Source: BM520 sp964594665
GTDB taxonomy: Bacteria; Bacteroidota; Bacteroidia; Bacteroidales; BM520
Direction: 5' to 3'
NCBI GenBank assembly: GCA_964594665.1
Contig: CAZQNY010000002.1
Location: forward strand, 1-64,000
DNA length: 64,000 nt
Positions within the stretch are counted from its first letter, which is position 1; each line of letters opens with the position of its first letter. Below, in pieces: positions 8,168 through 16,361 of the stretch. Below the pieces are notes generated by a model. It had not been told where the DNA came from. It was given only the letters and a program-made list of their open reading frames with translations, and searched no databases. A program made the position numbers and the translations under genes.

Positions 8168-9664
8168 ATGGCTCAGATTATTAATGACATTTCAAGAACA
8201 TTTAGCGAATATTTGTTAATTCCGGGATTAACCACAGTGGAGAGCATTCCATCCAAGGTAGATTTATCGGCTCCAATGGTAAAGTTCAAAAAGGGAGAGC
8301 AATCATCCATAAAGCTGAACATCCCCTTTGTATCAGCAATAATGCAGGCTGTTTCGGACGATAGAATGGCAATTGAACTTGCCCGTAATGGTGGCATATC
8401 ATTCATCTTCGGGTCACAATCAATTGAAAGCCAGGCTGAAATGGTCAGGAAGGTTAAAAAATTCAAAGCAGGTTTTGTTATCAGTGATGCAAACCTGACA
8501 CCTGAAAACACCCTCCGGGATGTAATTGAGCTCAAAGAAAGAAAAGGATATTCCACCATCGGTATTACTGAAGACGGGACTTCCAACGGTAAACTCTTAG
8601 GTATTGTTACCGGGCGTGACTACCGGCCTTCCCGCGACAGCAGCGACAAGAAGGTTAAAGAATTCATGACTCCTTTCGACAGGCTTGTAACCGGCAAATT
8701 TGGTATCTCAATACATGAAGCCAATGATATTATCTGGGATAACAAACTCAATGCACTGCCCATTATTGATGATCAGCAGAACTTAAAATATTTTGTTTTC
8801 CGTAAAGATTACGACAGTCACAAGAGGAATCCAAGAGAACTTTCTGATGACAACAGGAAATTACTTGTGGGAGCAGGAATAAACACAAGAGATTATAAAG
8901 AGAGAATACCAAAACTCATTGCCGCAGGTGTTGATGTACTCTGTATTGATTCCTCTGATGGGTTCTCGCAGTGGCAGTATGAAACAATTCGCTATGTGAA
9001 AGAAACCTATGGCGATGATGTTAAAATAGGTGCTGGCAATGTTGTCGACAAGGAAGGCTTCGATTATCTGGCCAAAGCAGGTGCTGATTTCATAAAGGTA
9101 GGAATTGGCGGTGGCAGTATTTGTATTACGCGAGAACAAAAAGGTATTGGCCGTGGTCAGGCAACCTCACTGATTGATGTGTCAAAGGCCCGCGATCAGT
9201 ACTTTGAAGAGCATGGAGAATACATTCCTATCTGTAGTGATGGCGGTATTGTGCAGGACTATCACATGGTACTTGCATTGGCGATGGGTGCTGATTTTAT
9301 CATGATGGGTAGATATTTTGCACGTTTTGACGAAAGCCCGTCAAAGAAACTCATGATCGGTGGAAAATACGTTAAGGAATACTGGGGTGAAGGAAGCAAC
9401 AGAGCCAGAAACTGGCAACGTTATGATATGGGGGGCAGCGAAAACCTCAAGTTTGAAGAAGGTGTCGACAGCTATGTCCCATATGCAGGTAAAATGAAAG
9501 ATAACCTTGATATCACACTTGGAAAAATCAAATCTACCATGTGCTCCTGTGGTACTATGTCCATTGAAGACCTCCAGAACAATGCTAAAATTACCATGGT
9601 GTCATCTACCAGTATTATTGAAGGTGGAGCTCACGACGTTATACTGAAAGAAACAAAAATATAA
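8168..9664 (+). CDS. guaB: inosine-5'-monophosphate dehydrogenase, Tritrichomonas foetus-like type
   Basis: This 498-residue enzyme oxidises IMP to XMP with NAD+, the first committed step of GMP synthesis. A TIM barrel is split by a CBS-domain pair at about residues 100-220. The catalytic loop reads GIGGGSICITREQKGIGRGQ with the nucleophile at C319. NAD-contacting D261 lies in CIDSSDG, and the flap dyad R418-Y419 in NWQRYDMGG. Most bacterial IMPDHs read GIGPGSICTTR here. The variant loop, the RARNWQRYD flap and the SSTMCSCG and EGGAHDVI endings match what I remember of the T. foetus enzyme, with the same residue numbers. The gene stands alone with its own terminator. Substitution at these positions could alter inhibitor sensitivity, as is known for T. 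foetus IMPDH. Confidence 0.95.
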   Translation: MAQIINDISRTFSEYLLIPGLTTVESIPSKVDLSAPMVKFKKGEQSSIKLNIPFVSAIMQAVSDDRMAIELARNGGISFIFGSQSIESQAEMVRKVKKFKAGFVISDANLTPENTLRDVIELKERKGYSTIGITEDGTSNGKLLGIVTGRDYRPSRDSSDKKVKEFMTPFDRLVTGKFGISIHEANDIIWDNKLNALPIIDDQQNLKYFVFRKDYDSHKRNPRELSDDNRKLLVGAGINTRDYKERIPKLIAAGVDVLCIDSSDGFSQWQYETIRYVKETYGDDVKIGAGNVVDKEGFDYLAKAGADFIKVGIGGGSICITREQKGIGRGQATSLIDVSKARDQYFEEHGEYIPICSDGGIVQDYHMVLALAMGADFIMMGRYFARFDESPSKKLMIGGKYVKEYWGEGSNRARNWQRYDMGGSENLKFEEGVDSYVPYAGKMKDNLDITLGKIKSTMCSCGTMSIEDLQNNAKITMVSSTSIIEGGAHDVILKETKI

Positions 9665-9703
9665 ACTCCTGAATCGGTAAATTTATATACATAATATTTC
9701 TTT

Positions 9704-9738
9704 GGCCTTGTCCTCTTTTGTGAAGACAAGGCCTTTTT
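9704..9738 (+). terminator. rho-independent terminator after guaB
   Basis: A perfect 9-bp stem GGCCTTGTC/GACAAGGCC with a 12-base loop is followed by TTTTT. It lies 40 bases after the guaB stop. Confidence 0.92.
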
Positions 9739-9920
9739 ATATTCTCTACAGCAATCTTTATTTGATTAAACACTAAGGTTTATTTTTAAGAGTAACAGGA
9801 AATAAATATTTCAATAGTCTTGATTTGTTAAAAAAAAACGCTAAACTTTACATGTTCAATTATACCAGCCGTAAACAACATTGTATTAACATAGTTATCA
9901 GAAAACAAACAGCTTTTAAT

Positions 9921-10883
9921 ATGATACGAATCAGAATATTAACAATCACCGCTCTATTGTTCTCACTATTTTGTTCTGCACAAACCGACACGCTTGTTTT
10001 CACACCTCACTGGCTGCCACAGGCGCAGTTTTCGGGCTATTATATGGCAGACAAAATGGGATTTTATGCTGATGAAGGGTTAATTGTGAACATTGAACAC
10101 CCGTCAGCATCGGTTATGGCAACAGAAAAGCTCATTTCAGGAGAAGCTGACATCATCTCTCTTTTTTTGGTCACGGCAATAGATGCAAGAGACAACGGCC
10201 TTGATATAGTTAATATCGCTCAGCTTTCACAACATTCTGCGCTGCTGTTTATCTCAAAAAAAAGTTCACAAATTGAAACATTCGACGACTTAAAAGGCAA
10301 AAAAGCAGGAATCTGGAGCAGTGGTTTTGATGAAATCCCAAAAATGGCACTGGTAGAAAACCAATGCACAGTCGATTGGGTTCCCATTTTGTCAACCGTC
10401 AATCTTTTTCTTATAGGAGGTATTGATGCTATGACAGTAATGTGGTATAACGAATATGATCAGATTATCAATGCAGGAATAAACGTGGACGAGGTAAATA
10501 CAATTTTCCTGTCGGATTATGGATATGATATCCCGGAAGATGGCATCTACTGTTTGCAGGAAACCTTTGATTCAAAACAGGAACAATTACGAAAATTCGT
10601 AAAAGCCACTCAAAAAGGGTGGGAATATGCATGCAGTAATCGTGAACAGACCCTTGACACATTAATTGCATTAATGAAAAAAGAACATGTCCCAACCAAC
10701 AGAGCACATCAATCCTGGATGCTCGACCGCATCTGTGAACTTATCATTCCAAATGATACAGGTGTGCGGGGCGAATTAACGCATGAAAAGTATGACCACA
10801 CAATCCGTCTGCTTCAAAAAGGAGAGTATATCCGAAGAGATATCCCTTACGATGAATTCTATAAACCACTGATAAGCAAATAG
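9921..10883 (+). CDS. periplasmic substrate-binding protein, THI5/NMT1/SsuA-like, without ABC partners
   Basis: I place the start at the ATG at 9921 because it gives a clean signal peptide (MIRIRILTITALLFSLFCSAQ); a longer upstream frame adds an unlikely 32 residues. The mature 300 residues show the NMT1/THI5 fold signatures WLPQAQFSGYYMADKMGFYADEG, then a GEADI segment, FDDLKGKKAGIWSSG and the hinge region around residues 180-200 (GGIDAMTVMWYNEYDQI). Family members bind pyrimidines, taurine, nitrate or similar small molecules for ABC import. No permease or ATPase gene is nearby. The next gene, 26 bases downstream on the same strand, is a membrane SpoIIE phosphatase. I therefore infer a sensory role, presenting a ligand to the periplasmic Cache region of that protein. 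The ligand is unknown. Confidence 0.8.
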   Translation: MIRIRILTITALLFSLFCSAQTDTLVFTPHWLPQAQFSGYYMADKMGFYADEGLIVNIEHPSASVMATEKLISGEADIISLFLVTAIDARDNGLDIVNIAQLSQHSALLFISKKSSQIETFDDLKGKKAGIWSSGFDEIPKMALVENQCTVDWVPILSTVNLFLIGGIDAMTVMWYNEYDQIINAGINVDEVNTIFLSDYGYDIPEDGIYCLQETFDSKQEQLRKFVKATQKGWEYACSNREQTLDTLIALMKKEHVPTNRAHQSWMLDRICELIIPNDTGVRGELTHEKYDHTIRLLQKGEYIRRDIPYDEFYKPLISK

Positions 10884-10909
10884 ATTAACAACACCATAAC
10901 GCCATAATT

Positions 10910-12844
10910 ATGTTACACTTCTTAAAGCATTCATTGTCATTTCGCATTGTTGTAAACATTCTGACATTCTGCACATTGCTTTTTATTATATGCCTTGGGA
11001 CCTTTTATTTTTTCTCAAAAAACACGATTCAGGAAAAGACCGTTGAAAATGCCATTGAAATAGGTCAAAAGACAGTACTCGAAGCCGAAAAAGTTCTCTT
11101 TTCCACTGAAACAATTATTGATAATTATATGTGGATGCTGGAAGAAAAGCCTCTCAATGCCGACAGCATATGTTCTTTAACAGAAATCATCACCAGGGCG
11201 AATCCTTTTATTTTGGGTTGTGCGGTTGCTTTTGAACCTGATTTTTTCCCTGAAAAGGGAAAATACTTTGCGCCATACTCAGTTAGAAAAAACGGTACTA
11301 TTGAAAGCTTCCAGTTAGGTCACCCTGATTATGAATATTTCATCATGGACTGGTATCAGATCCCCAAATTTATCGAGACGGATTATTGGTCAGAACCATA
11401 CTTCGATGAAGGAGGATCCAATGAAATCATAACATCTTATTCAAGGCCATTCTACAGAAATACCCTGCAGGGAAAACAATTTGCAGGTACAATAACCATT
11501 GACTTATCGCTGGAATGGTTTACGGAATTAATTAGTCAGGTAAAAATACTGGAGACCGGATATGCAACAGTAATCACCCAACACGGCAGTTTTGTAATTA
11601 ATCCCAATGAGGACCTTATAATGCACGAAACGATCTTCAGCTATGCAAAGGAAATCAATATTCCGGGGCTCCGTGCTATTGGCAGGGATATGCTTGCCGG
11701 AAACACCAACTTTGCAGATTGTACGCTTCGCGGTGAAAAGATGCAGCTCTATTATACCCCTTTGCCAACAAGCAAATGGGCTCTTATTGTTGTTTTTCCG
11801 GAAGCTGAAATGTATGCTTCATTAAGGAAGATATCTCTTATCCTGATCGGGCTCACCGTGTTAGGGCTCTCGCTGTTAATATCCATTGTTTCCCGGATAG
11901 TTAAAAAACAAGTTAAGCCTTTACGTCAATTTGCCAACTCAGCAAGAGCTATTGCCGGTGGAGATTTCAACAATCCCCTTCCGTCTGTAGAGTCGGAAGA
12001 TGAGATGAAAGACCTTCATGACAGCTTCGCCTATATGCAGTCGGAACTCACAAACTACATTGAAAACCTGAAAGATACTACAGCGGCAAAAGAAAAAATT
12101 GAAAGTGAATTACGTATTGCACGAGAAATCCAGATGGGAATGATTCCCAAAATATTTCCGCCTTTCCCCGATACACCAGAAATTGATCTTTTCGCTGTTC
12201 TTGAACCGGCAAAAGAAGTGGGAGGTGACTTATACGATTTCTTCCTTATCGATGACGAGCATTTGTGTTTTGCCATCGGTGATGTTTCCGGAAAAGGTGT
12301 TCCGGCGTCATTGTTTATGGCGGTAACACGTACGCTTCTCAGGAGCACCGCTCCCAACCAGCTTTCTACTGCAACCATTGTTAACACCCTGAACGCATCA
12401 CTTGCTGCCGGTAATGATTCCAGCATGTTTGTAACATTCTTCATAGGAATTGTCAATCTTAAAACCGGTAAAATGACCTATACCAATGCAGGGCATAATC
12501 CTCCGGTGGTTATTCATAAAGATCAAAAACCGGAGTACTTTGAAACAACAACAATGATCCCCATAGGTCTTTTCGACAGTTATCCATATGTAGAAAAAAC
12601 CAAAACCTTACAACCCGGTGATATTATGTTCCTGTATACGGATGGTATTACAGAAGCTGAAAACCGCCAGAAAGAACTTTATTCAGATGAACGATTAATT
12701 ACACAGCTCATAAAAGCTCCTGCACGCGAGCCAAAAGCATTGGTAGAATTTATAAAAAAAGATATTTGCGCGCATGTTAAAGATAATATGCAATCGGACG
12801 ATATTACCATGCTCAGCCTGATATATTTCGGACACAAAGAGTAG
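10910..12844 (+). CDS. membrane PP2C-type phosphatase: Cache sensor, HAMP, SpoIIE/RsbU domain
   Basis: This 644-residue protein has a first membrane segment at about residues 11-33 and an extracytoplasmic double-Cache-like region up to about 300 (FVINPNEDLIMHETIF, TPLPTSKWALIVVFPE). The second segment at about 305-325 is followed by HAMP (KPLRQFANSARAIAGGDF). The C-terminal SpoIIE domain runs from about 405, with the RsbU-type lead AREIQMGMIPKIFP, metal-binding EVGGDLYDFF and GDVSGKGVPASLFMA, and YTDGITEAEN near the end. Relatives dephosphorylate anti-sigma-factor antagonists. No anti-sigma kinase or STAS protein is nearby, so the target is elsewhere. It is probably co-transcribed with the upstream binding protein and converges on the PAS gene with only 3 bases between the stops. 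Confidence 0.88.
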   Translation: MLHFLKHSLSFRIVVNILTFCTLLFIICLGTFYFFSKNTIQEKTVENAIEIGQKTVLEAEKVLFSTETIIDNYMWMLEEKPLNADSICSLTEIITRANPFILGCAVAFEPDFFPEKGKYFAPYSVRKNGTIESFQLGHPDYEYFIMDWYQIPKFIETDYWSEPYFDEGGSNEIITSYSRPFYRNTLQGKQFAGTITIDLSLEWFTELISQVKILETGYATVITQHGSFVINPNEDLIMHETIFSYAKEINIPGLRAIGRDMLAGNTNFADCTLRGEKMQLYYTPLPTSKWALIVVFPEAEMYASLRKISLILIGLTVLGLSLLISIVSRIVKKQVKPLRQFANSARAIAGGDFNNPLPSVESEDEMKDLHDSFAYMQSELTNYIENLKDTTAAKEKIESELRIAREIQMGMIPKIFPPFPDTPEIDLFAVLEPAKEVGGDLYDFFLIDDEHLCFAIGDVSGKGVPASLFMAVTRTLLRSTAPNQLSTATIVNTLNASLAAGNDSSMFVTFFIGIVNLKTGKMTYTNAGHNPPVVIHKDQKPEYFETTTMIPIGLFDSYPYVEKTKTLQPGDIMFLYTDGITEAENRQKELYSDERLITQLIKAPAREPKALVEFIKKDICAHVKDNMQSDDITMLSLIYFGHKE

Positions 12845-12847
12845 TGC

Positions 12848-13270
12848 TTATTCAGTAACTTCTTTTTCTTCCAAAAACAGAAGTTTAAACGACTCTACTG
12901 GAATTACCGTTGCACGGAACCACTTTATAACGGGTTCATCAAAACGCATCACTTCGCGTACAAATTCAACTGTTTTGGGTTCGGTTGATGCTATGCCAAA
13001 CGAATGATGCAATTCGCAAAAATCACAAAAGTAATTATTCCCACAGCGATGGTTTTTCTCATAAGCATAACGACAATGGATATAATCGCCATAGCGAAGT
13101 AGTGCATCACTATTTTTGAGTTTCAACAACCCGGACATGGTTTTTGCCTTATTATTTTCATAATACACAACACCATCATTATCAAGAAGTAGTATCACAA
13201 CAGGCATATGATCGATCACTGCCTTTACCTTATCGAATTCCGGGCTTTTAACATACTGTTCAATTTTCAT
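12848..13270 (-). CDS. small PAS protein with Cys4 motif, third gene of H-NOX operon
   Basis: This 140-residue soluble protein has a PAS core (MPVVILLLDNDGVVYYENNKA and the closing KWFRATVIPVESFKLLFLEE). Inserted in it are four cysteines, C66-x9-C76-x5-C82-x2-C85, within a His-rich patch (HCRYAYEKNHRCGNNYFCDF). Such a set could hold zinc, an Fe-S cluster or act as a thiol switch; similar Cys-containing PAS inserts occur in some signalling proteins, but I do not recognise a named family. It overlaps the hybrid kinase gene by 4 bases (ATGA), so translation is coupled. Linked to an H-NOX gene, it may be a second redox or NO-responsive input, or a partner of the kinase. It has no output domain of its own. 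Confidence 0.8.
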   Translation of the reverse strand: MKIEQYVKSPEFDKVKAVIDHMPVVILLLDNDGVVYYENNKAKTMSGLLKLKNSDALLRYGDYIHCRYAYEKNHRCGNNYFCDFCELHHSFGIASTEPKTVEFVREVMRFDEPVIKWFRATVIPVESFKLLFLEEKEVTE

Positions 13271-14634
13271 GGTGCCAGCTTTTTAAGTGTACGGTAAAGA
13301 ACATCAGAATCAAAAGGTTTGGGTAATATTTCCTGGAACAGCTCTCGCGGGAAAGGTTCTTTATTATCACTCATAATATTTGCTGTTAAGCCAACAACGG
13401 GTACTTTGTGATCAAGAACACTGGAATCGGTATCTCTGATCAGGCGTGTTGCTTCAATACCTCCCATAACAGGCATCTGAAAATCCATTAATACAATATC
13501 ATATCTCTTTGTTGAAAGGATATTTAAGGCTTCACGTCCATTATTTACCACATCAGCAGAGATATTCCACTGTCGTAATGTTTTTAGTATTACAAACTGG
13601 TTCATTTTATTGTCTTCAACAACAAGTACTGAGCACTCCAGATTCCCCGTGTCATGATCCTTTTGGGGTGCTTCATATTGCATTTCTACTATTTCAAAAG
13701 GCAATACAACCGTAAACACCGACCCGTATCCCGGTTTACTTTCCAGGCCGATAGTTCCGTTTTGCAACTGTATTAGTTTTTTGGTTATAGCCAGTCCCAG
13801 GCCGGTTCCGCCAAAATTTCGCTCCACACCTTTGTCCGACTGTTCAAAGCTTTGAAAAACTGCTTCCTGACGATCTTCAGGGATACCTACTCCTGTGTCG
13901 GCAACTTCAATACAAACTTCACAATGCTCACCCTGTATTTTTGATAAAGACGCTGAAAGTTTTACAAAGCCATTAGTGGTAAATTTGACCGCATTATTCA
14001 GCAGGTTATTTATAACCTGGCCAAGGCGCATGGAATCACCTCTGACATATTCAGGAAGTTTATCATCAAGCGAAAACTTTAATTCCAAAGATTTTTCTTT
14101 TGCTACAGGAAGGAATAGCTGATAGGTATTGTTCAAAAAATCCCGAAGGTTAAAGTCGATGGCATTAATTGTAGTTTTACCGGCTTCAATTTTTGAAAAA
14201 TCGAGAATATCATTCACAATACCCAGCAAATGACTTGCAGAGAATTTAATTCCATCGAGCATTTCTTTAAAACTATCATCCTGATTTTCTTTTTGTAACA
14301 GAGTAACAAGACCAATAATTCCATTCAGCGGGGTACGTATTTCATGGCTCATATTGGAGAGAAATGAGCTCTTCGCATCATTTGTCTGTTCAGCCTCCTT
14401 CTTAGCCTCCTTTAGCAGCGTATTAGAATCCTCCAACGCCCGTGTGCGCTCCCGAATACGCGCTTCAAGGTTTACATTAAGTGACCGGAGCTCCTCATTG
14501 ATAAGATATAGCTCCCGGGATTTGTCTTCGATCACAGATTCGGCTACTTTCCGGGCTTTACGTTCCCTTTGCAGAACATTTTTCAGTGCATCATACTCTT
14601 TTTGCAGTGACAAACAAGGACCTGTATTATTCAT
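13267..14634 (-). CDS. soluble hybrid histidine kinase with receiver, H-NOX-associated (HnoK-like)
   Basis: This 455-residue protein has no signal peptide or membrane segment. An N-terminal coiled coil (about residues 5-85, rich in E/R/K/L) leads to HisKA with H97 in SNMSHEIRTPLNGII. HATPase_c follows with NLLNNAVKF, DTGVGIP and GGTGLGLAI, then a C-terminal receiver with phospho-acceptor D384 in VLMDFQMPVMGG and a conserved Lys in ILPKPF. Cytosolic kinases next to H-NOX genes are known NO-signalling partners (for example in Shewanella and Vibrio), inhibited when H-NOX binds NO. Its ATG lies inside the end of the H-NOX frame (8-base overlap) and its stop overlaps the PAS gene start, so the three genes form a coupled operon. 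Confidence 0.9.
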   Translation of the reverse strand: MNNTGPCLSLQKEYDALKNVLQRERKARKVAESVIEDKSRELYLINEELRSLNVNLEARIRERTRALEDSNTLLKEAKKEAEQTNDAKSSFLSNMSHEIRTPLNGIIGLVTLLQKENQDDSFKEMLDGIKFSASHLLGIVNDILDFSKIEAGKTTINAIDFNLRDFLNNTYQLFLPVAKEKSLELKFSLDDKLPEYVRGDSMRLGQVINNLLNNAVKFTTNGFVKLSASLSKIQGEHCEVCIEVADTGVGIPEDRQEAVFQSFEQSDKGVERNFGGTGLGLAITKKLIQLQNGTIGLESKPGYGSVFTVVLPFEIVEMQYEAPQKDHDTGNLECSVLVVEDNKMNQFVILKTLRQWNISADVVNNGREALNILSTKRYDIVLMDFQMPVMGGIEATRLIRDTDSSVLDHKVPVVGLTANIMSDNKEPFPRELFQEILPKPFDSDVLYRTLKKLAP

Positions 14635-15169
14635 CAGCAGATTCGGTTAAAATAAATTGAACATCAGAGCCATCAGGGTTGTTCATTTGCATTTCAATAA
14701 CGAGCTTTTCATTAAAATGAGCTATTGCAGCTTCAAGCATTCCTTTGGCGAACCAAGCCAGTTTTCGTGGAGAGGTATACCTAAGCTGCACAGAACCATC
14801 ATCACTTTTATGCAGTATTACAGAGGGCGTAAGTGCTCCCGGATATAGTTTTTGTACTTCTACATGGATAATATCATGCAGTTATCCAAGGAAGTCGAAA
14901 AGTGTTTCATTTTCGTGAAAGAAATCGGGGAATGAAGCAACAAACCGGGGAAACAAAAAATGGCCAAACAGCAAAAGCAAATCTTCAACGGGAACATCTT
15001 TTTTTTCACTAATATAGAGAACCATCTCGACAAGCTCTTCGACGGGGTATGAACTTACGGAGGTGTAAATACCATCGGAGCTGGTTTCATTTATCATTTC
15101 TTCAATAAATGAATAACCAAAACGATCTTCTACAAGTTCCAGAAATTCAGAAAAAATAAATCCTTTCAT
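14627..15169 (-). pseudogene. H-NOX heme-NO-binding protein, frame interrupted by in-frame TAA at codon 96
   Basis: The first 95 residues (MKGFIFSEFLELVEDRFG to DFFHENETLFDFLG) are the N-terminal half of an H-NOX domain, ending at TAA (14884-14882). With no frame change, the next 84 codons give the rest: LHDIIHVEVQKLYP, QLRYTSPRKLAW and AHFNEKLVIEMQ, ending in TAA at 14629-14627. Counting the stop as codon 96, the proximal heme ligand is H102, the conserved proline P115 and the heme-propionate motif Y131-S133-R135, exactly the numbering of Thermoanaerobacter H-NOX. Position 140 is Phe, not the Tyr that binds O2, so the intact protein would be an NO/CO sensor. As it stands the product lacks the heme ligand. 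A recent nonsense mutation, a base-call error or stop readthrough are all possible. The frame overlaps the kinase start by 8 bases. Confidence 0.85.
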
Positions 15170-15228
15170 TGGTTATGTTTTGTATAAAAATACAAAAAAA
15201 ACCAAAACTGAAGGCAAGGAATAAAAAA

Positions 15229-16326
15229 TCAGACGTTAAACCTTATATTTAGCATATCGCCGTCCTGAACGATATAATTTTTACCTTCAATGGAGAGTAA
15301 CCCTTTTTCCTTGCAGGCATGTTCACTTTTAAGCTCCAGGAAATCGGTATATTTTATTACTTCCGCACGAATAAAACCGCGTTCCAGATCGCTATGAATA
15401 ACACCTGCAGCCTGAGGTGCAGCCATTCCTTTTTTAATTGTCCATGCACGAACCTCTTTGGGGCCGGCAGTAAAAAACGACTGAAGGTTTAACATATCGT
15501 ATGCTGCGCGGATCATAATATCCACGCCTGGCTCTTTAAGACCGGCATCACCCAGGAAGGCAATACGATCCTCTTCGCTTTCCAGTTCTGCAATATCTGC
15601 TTCAAGCGCTCCGGCAATTGTAAGGGTCATGGTTTCTGTACCCGAAAAATGATCTTCAACGGCTTTTGAATAGTCATTTCCCGTTGTGGCGCTGTCTTCA
15701 TCAACGTTACAGACATAAATCACAGGTTTTTCTGTCAGAAGCATCAGTTCTTTTACTACCTCATGTTGATCATCATCGAGATCCATATCACGGACATTAC
15801 CAAAACTTTCCAGCTGATCCACATATTTCTGAAGAATGGAGATATTTCTTTTGGCGTCCTTATCCCCTATTTTCACTAATTTCTCCAGCCTTTGAACCTT
15901 ACGTTGCACAAGATCCAGGTCTCGAACCTGAAGTTCAAAATCCACAATTTCAATATCCCGTACCGGGTCAATACTACCTTCCACATGCGGCAGATTATCA
16001 TCATCGAAACAGCGAAGTACATGAATTAATGCATCCGTTTGCTGCACATCAGCAAGAAATTTATTCCCTACACCTTCCCCTTTGCTGGCTCCTTTTGCCA
16101 GCCCCGGGAGGTCAACAATATCCACTGTAGCCGGCACAACACGAGCTGACTGCACGATATCATCGATGGCATACAAACGCGGATCAGGGACATTAATCAT
16201 CCCTATATTTGATTTTGTAGCGCTGAAGGCATAATTCGTCGCCTCTGCTTTACTACTGGAGATACAATTAAAGATTGTTGTTTTTCCGGTATTTGTAAGG
16301 CCAATAATGCCGCATTTTAAACCCAT
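15229..16326 (-). CDS. ychF: YchF/OLA1-family P-loop ATPase/GTPase
   Basis: I use the ATG at 16326 (365 residues, family about 363), which gives the canonical MGLKCGIIG beginning; the frame is open 20 codons further. Order: G1 loop GLTNTGKTT (about residues 9-17), DLPGLAKGASKGEG (G3 region), coiled-coil insert, NVDE (about 206; replaces the NKxD of true GTPases), and a C-terminal TGS domain ending GKNYIVQDGDMLNIRFNV. YchF binds ribosomes, prefers ATP and modulates stress responses. The usual G1 is GLPNVGKST; here it is GLTNTGKTT, and the G2 stretch FSATKSNIG replaces the common TIEPNVG. It is therefore a divergent form. It lies 35 bases after mnmH on the same strand. Confidence 0.9.
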   Translation of the reverse strand: MGLKCGIIGLTNTGKTTIFNCISSSKAEATNYAFSATKSNIGMINVPDPRLYAIDDIVQSARVVPATVDIVDLPGLAKGASKGEGVGNKFLADVQQTDALIHVLRCFDDDNLPHVEGSIDPVRDIEIVDFELQVRDLDLVQRKVQRLEKLVKIGDKDAKRNISILQKYVDQLESFGNVRDMDLDDDQHEVVKELMLLTEKPVIYVCNVDEDSATTGNDYSKAVEDHFSGTETMTLTIAGALEADIAELESEEDRIAFLGDAGLKEPGVDIMIRAAYDMLNLQSFFTAGPKEVRAWTIKKGMAAPQAAGVIHSDLERGFIRAEVIKYTDFLELKSEHACKEKGLLSIEGKNYIVQDGDMLNIRFNV

Positions 16327-16361
16327 AGTAATTTTTTTTTTGCAAATGTAAGGAATGAATT

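Noticed and set aside
14882..14884. Selenocysteine or pyrrolysine decoding of the H-NOX stop
   Set aside because: The codon is TAA; selenocysteine uses TGA and pyrrolysine TAG.
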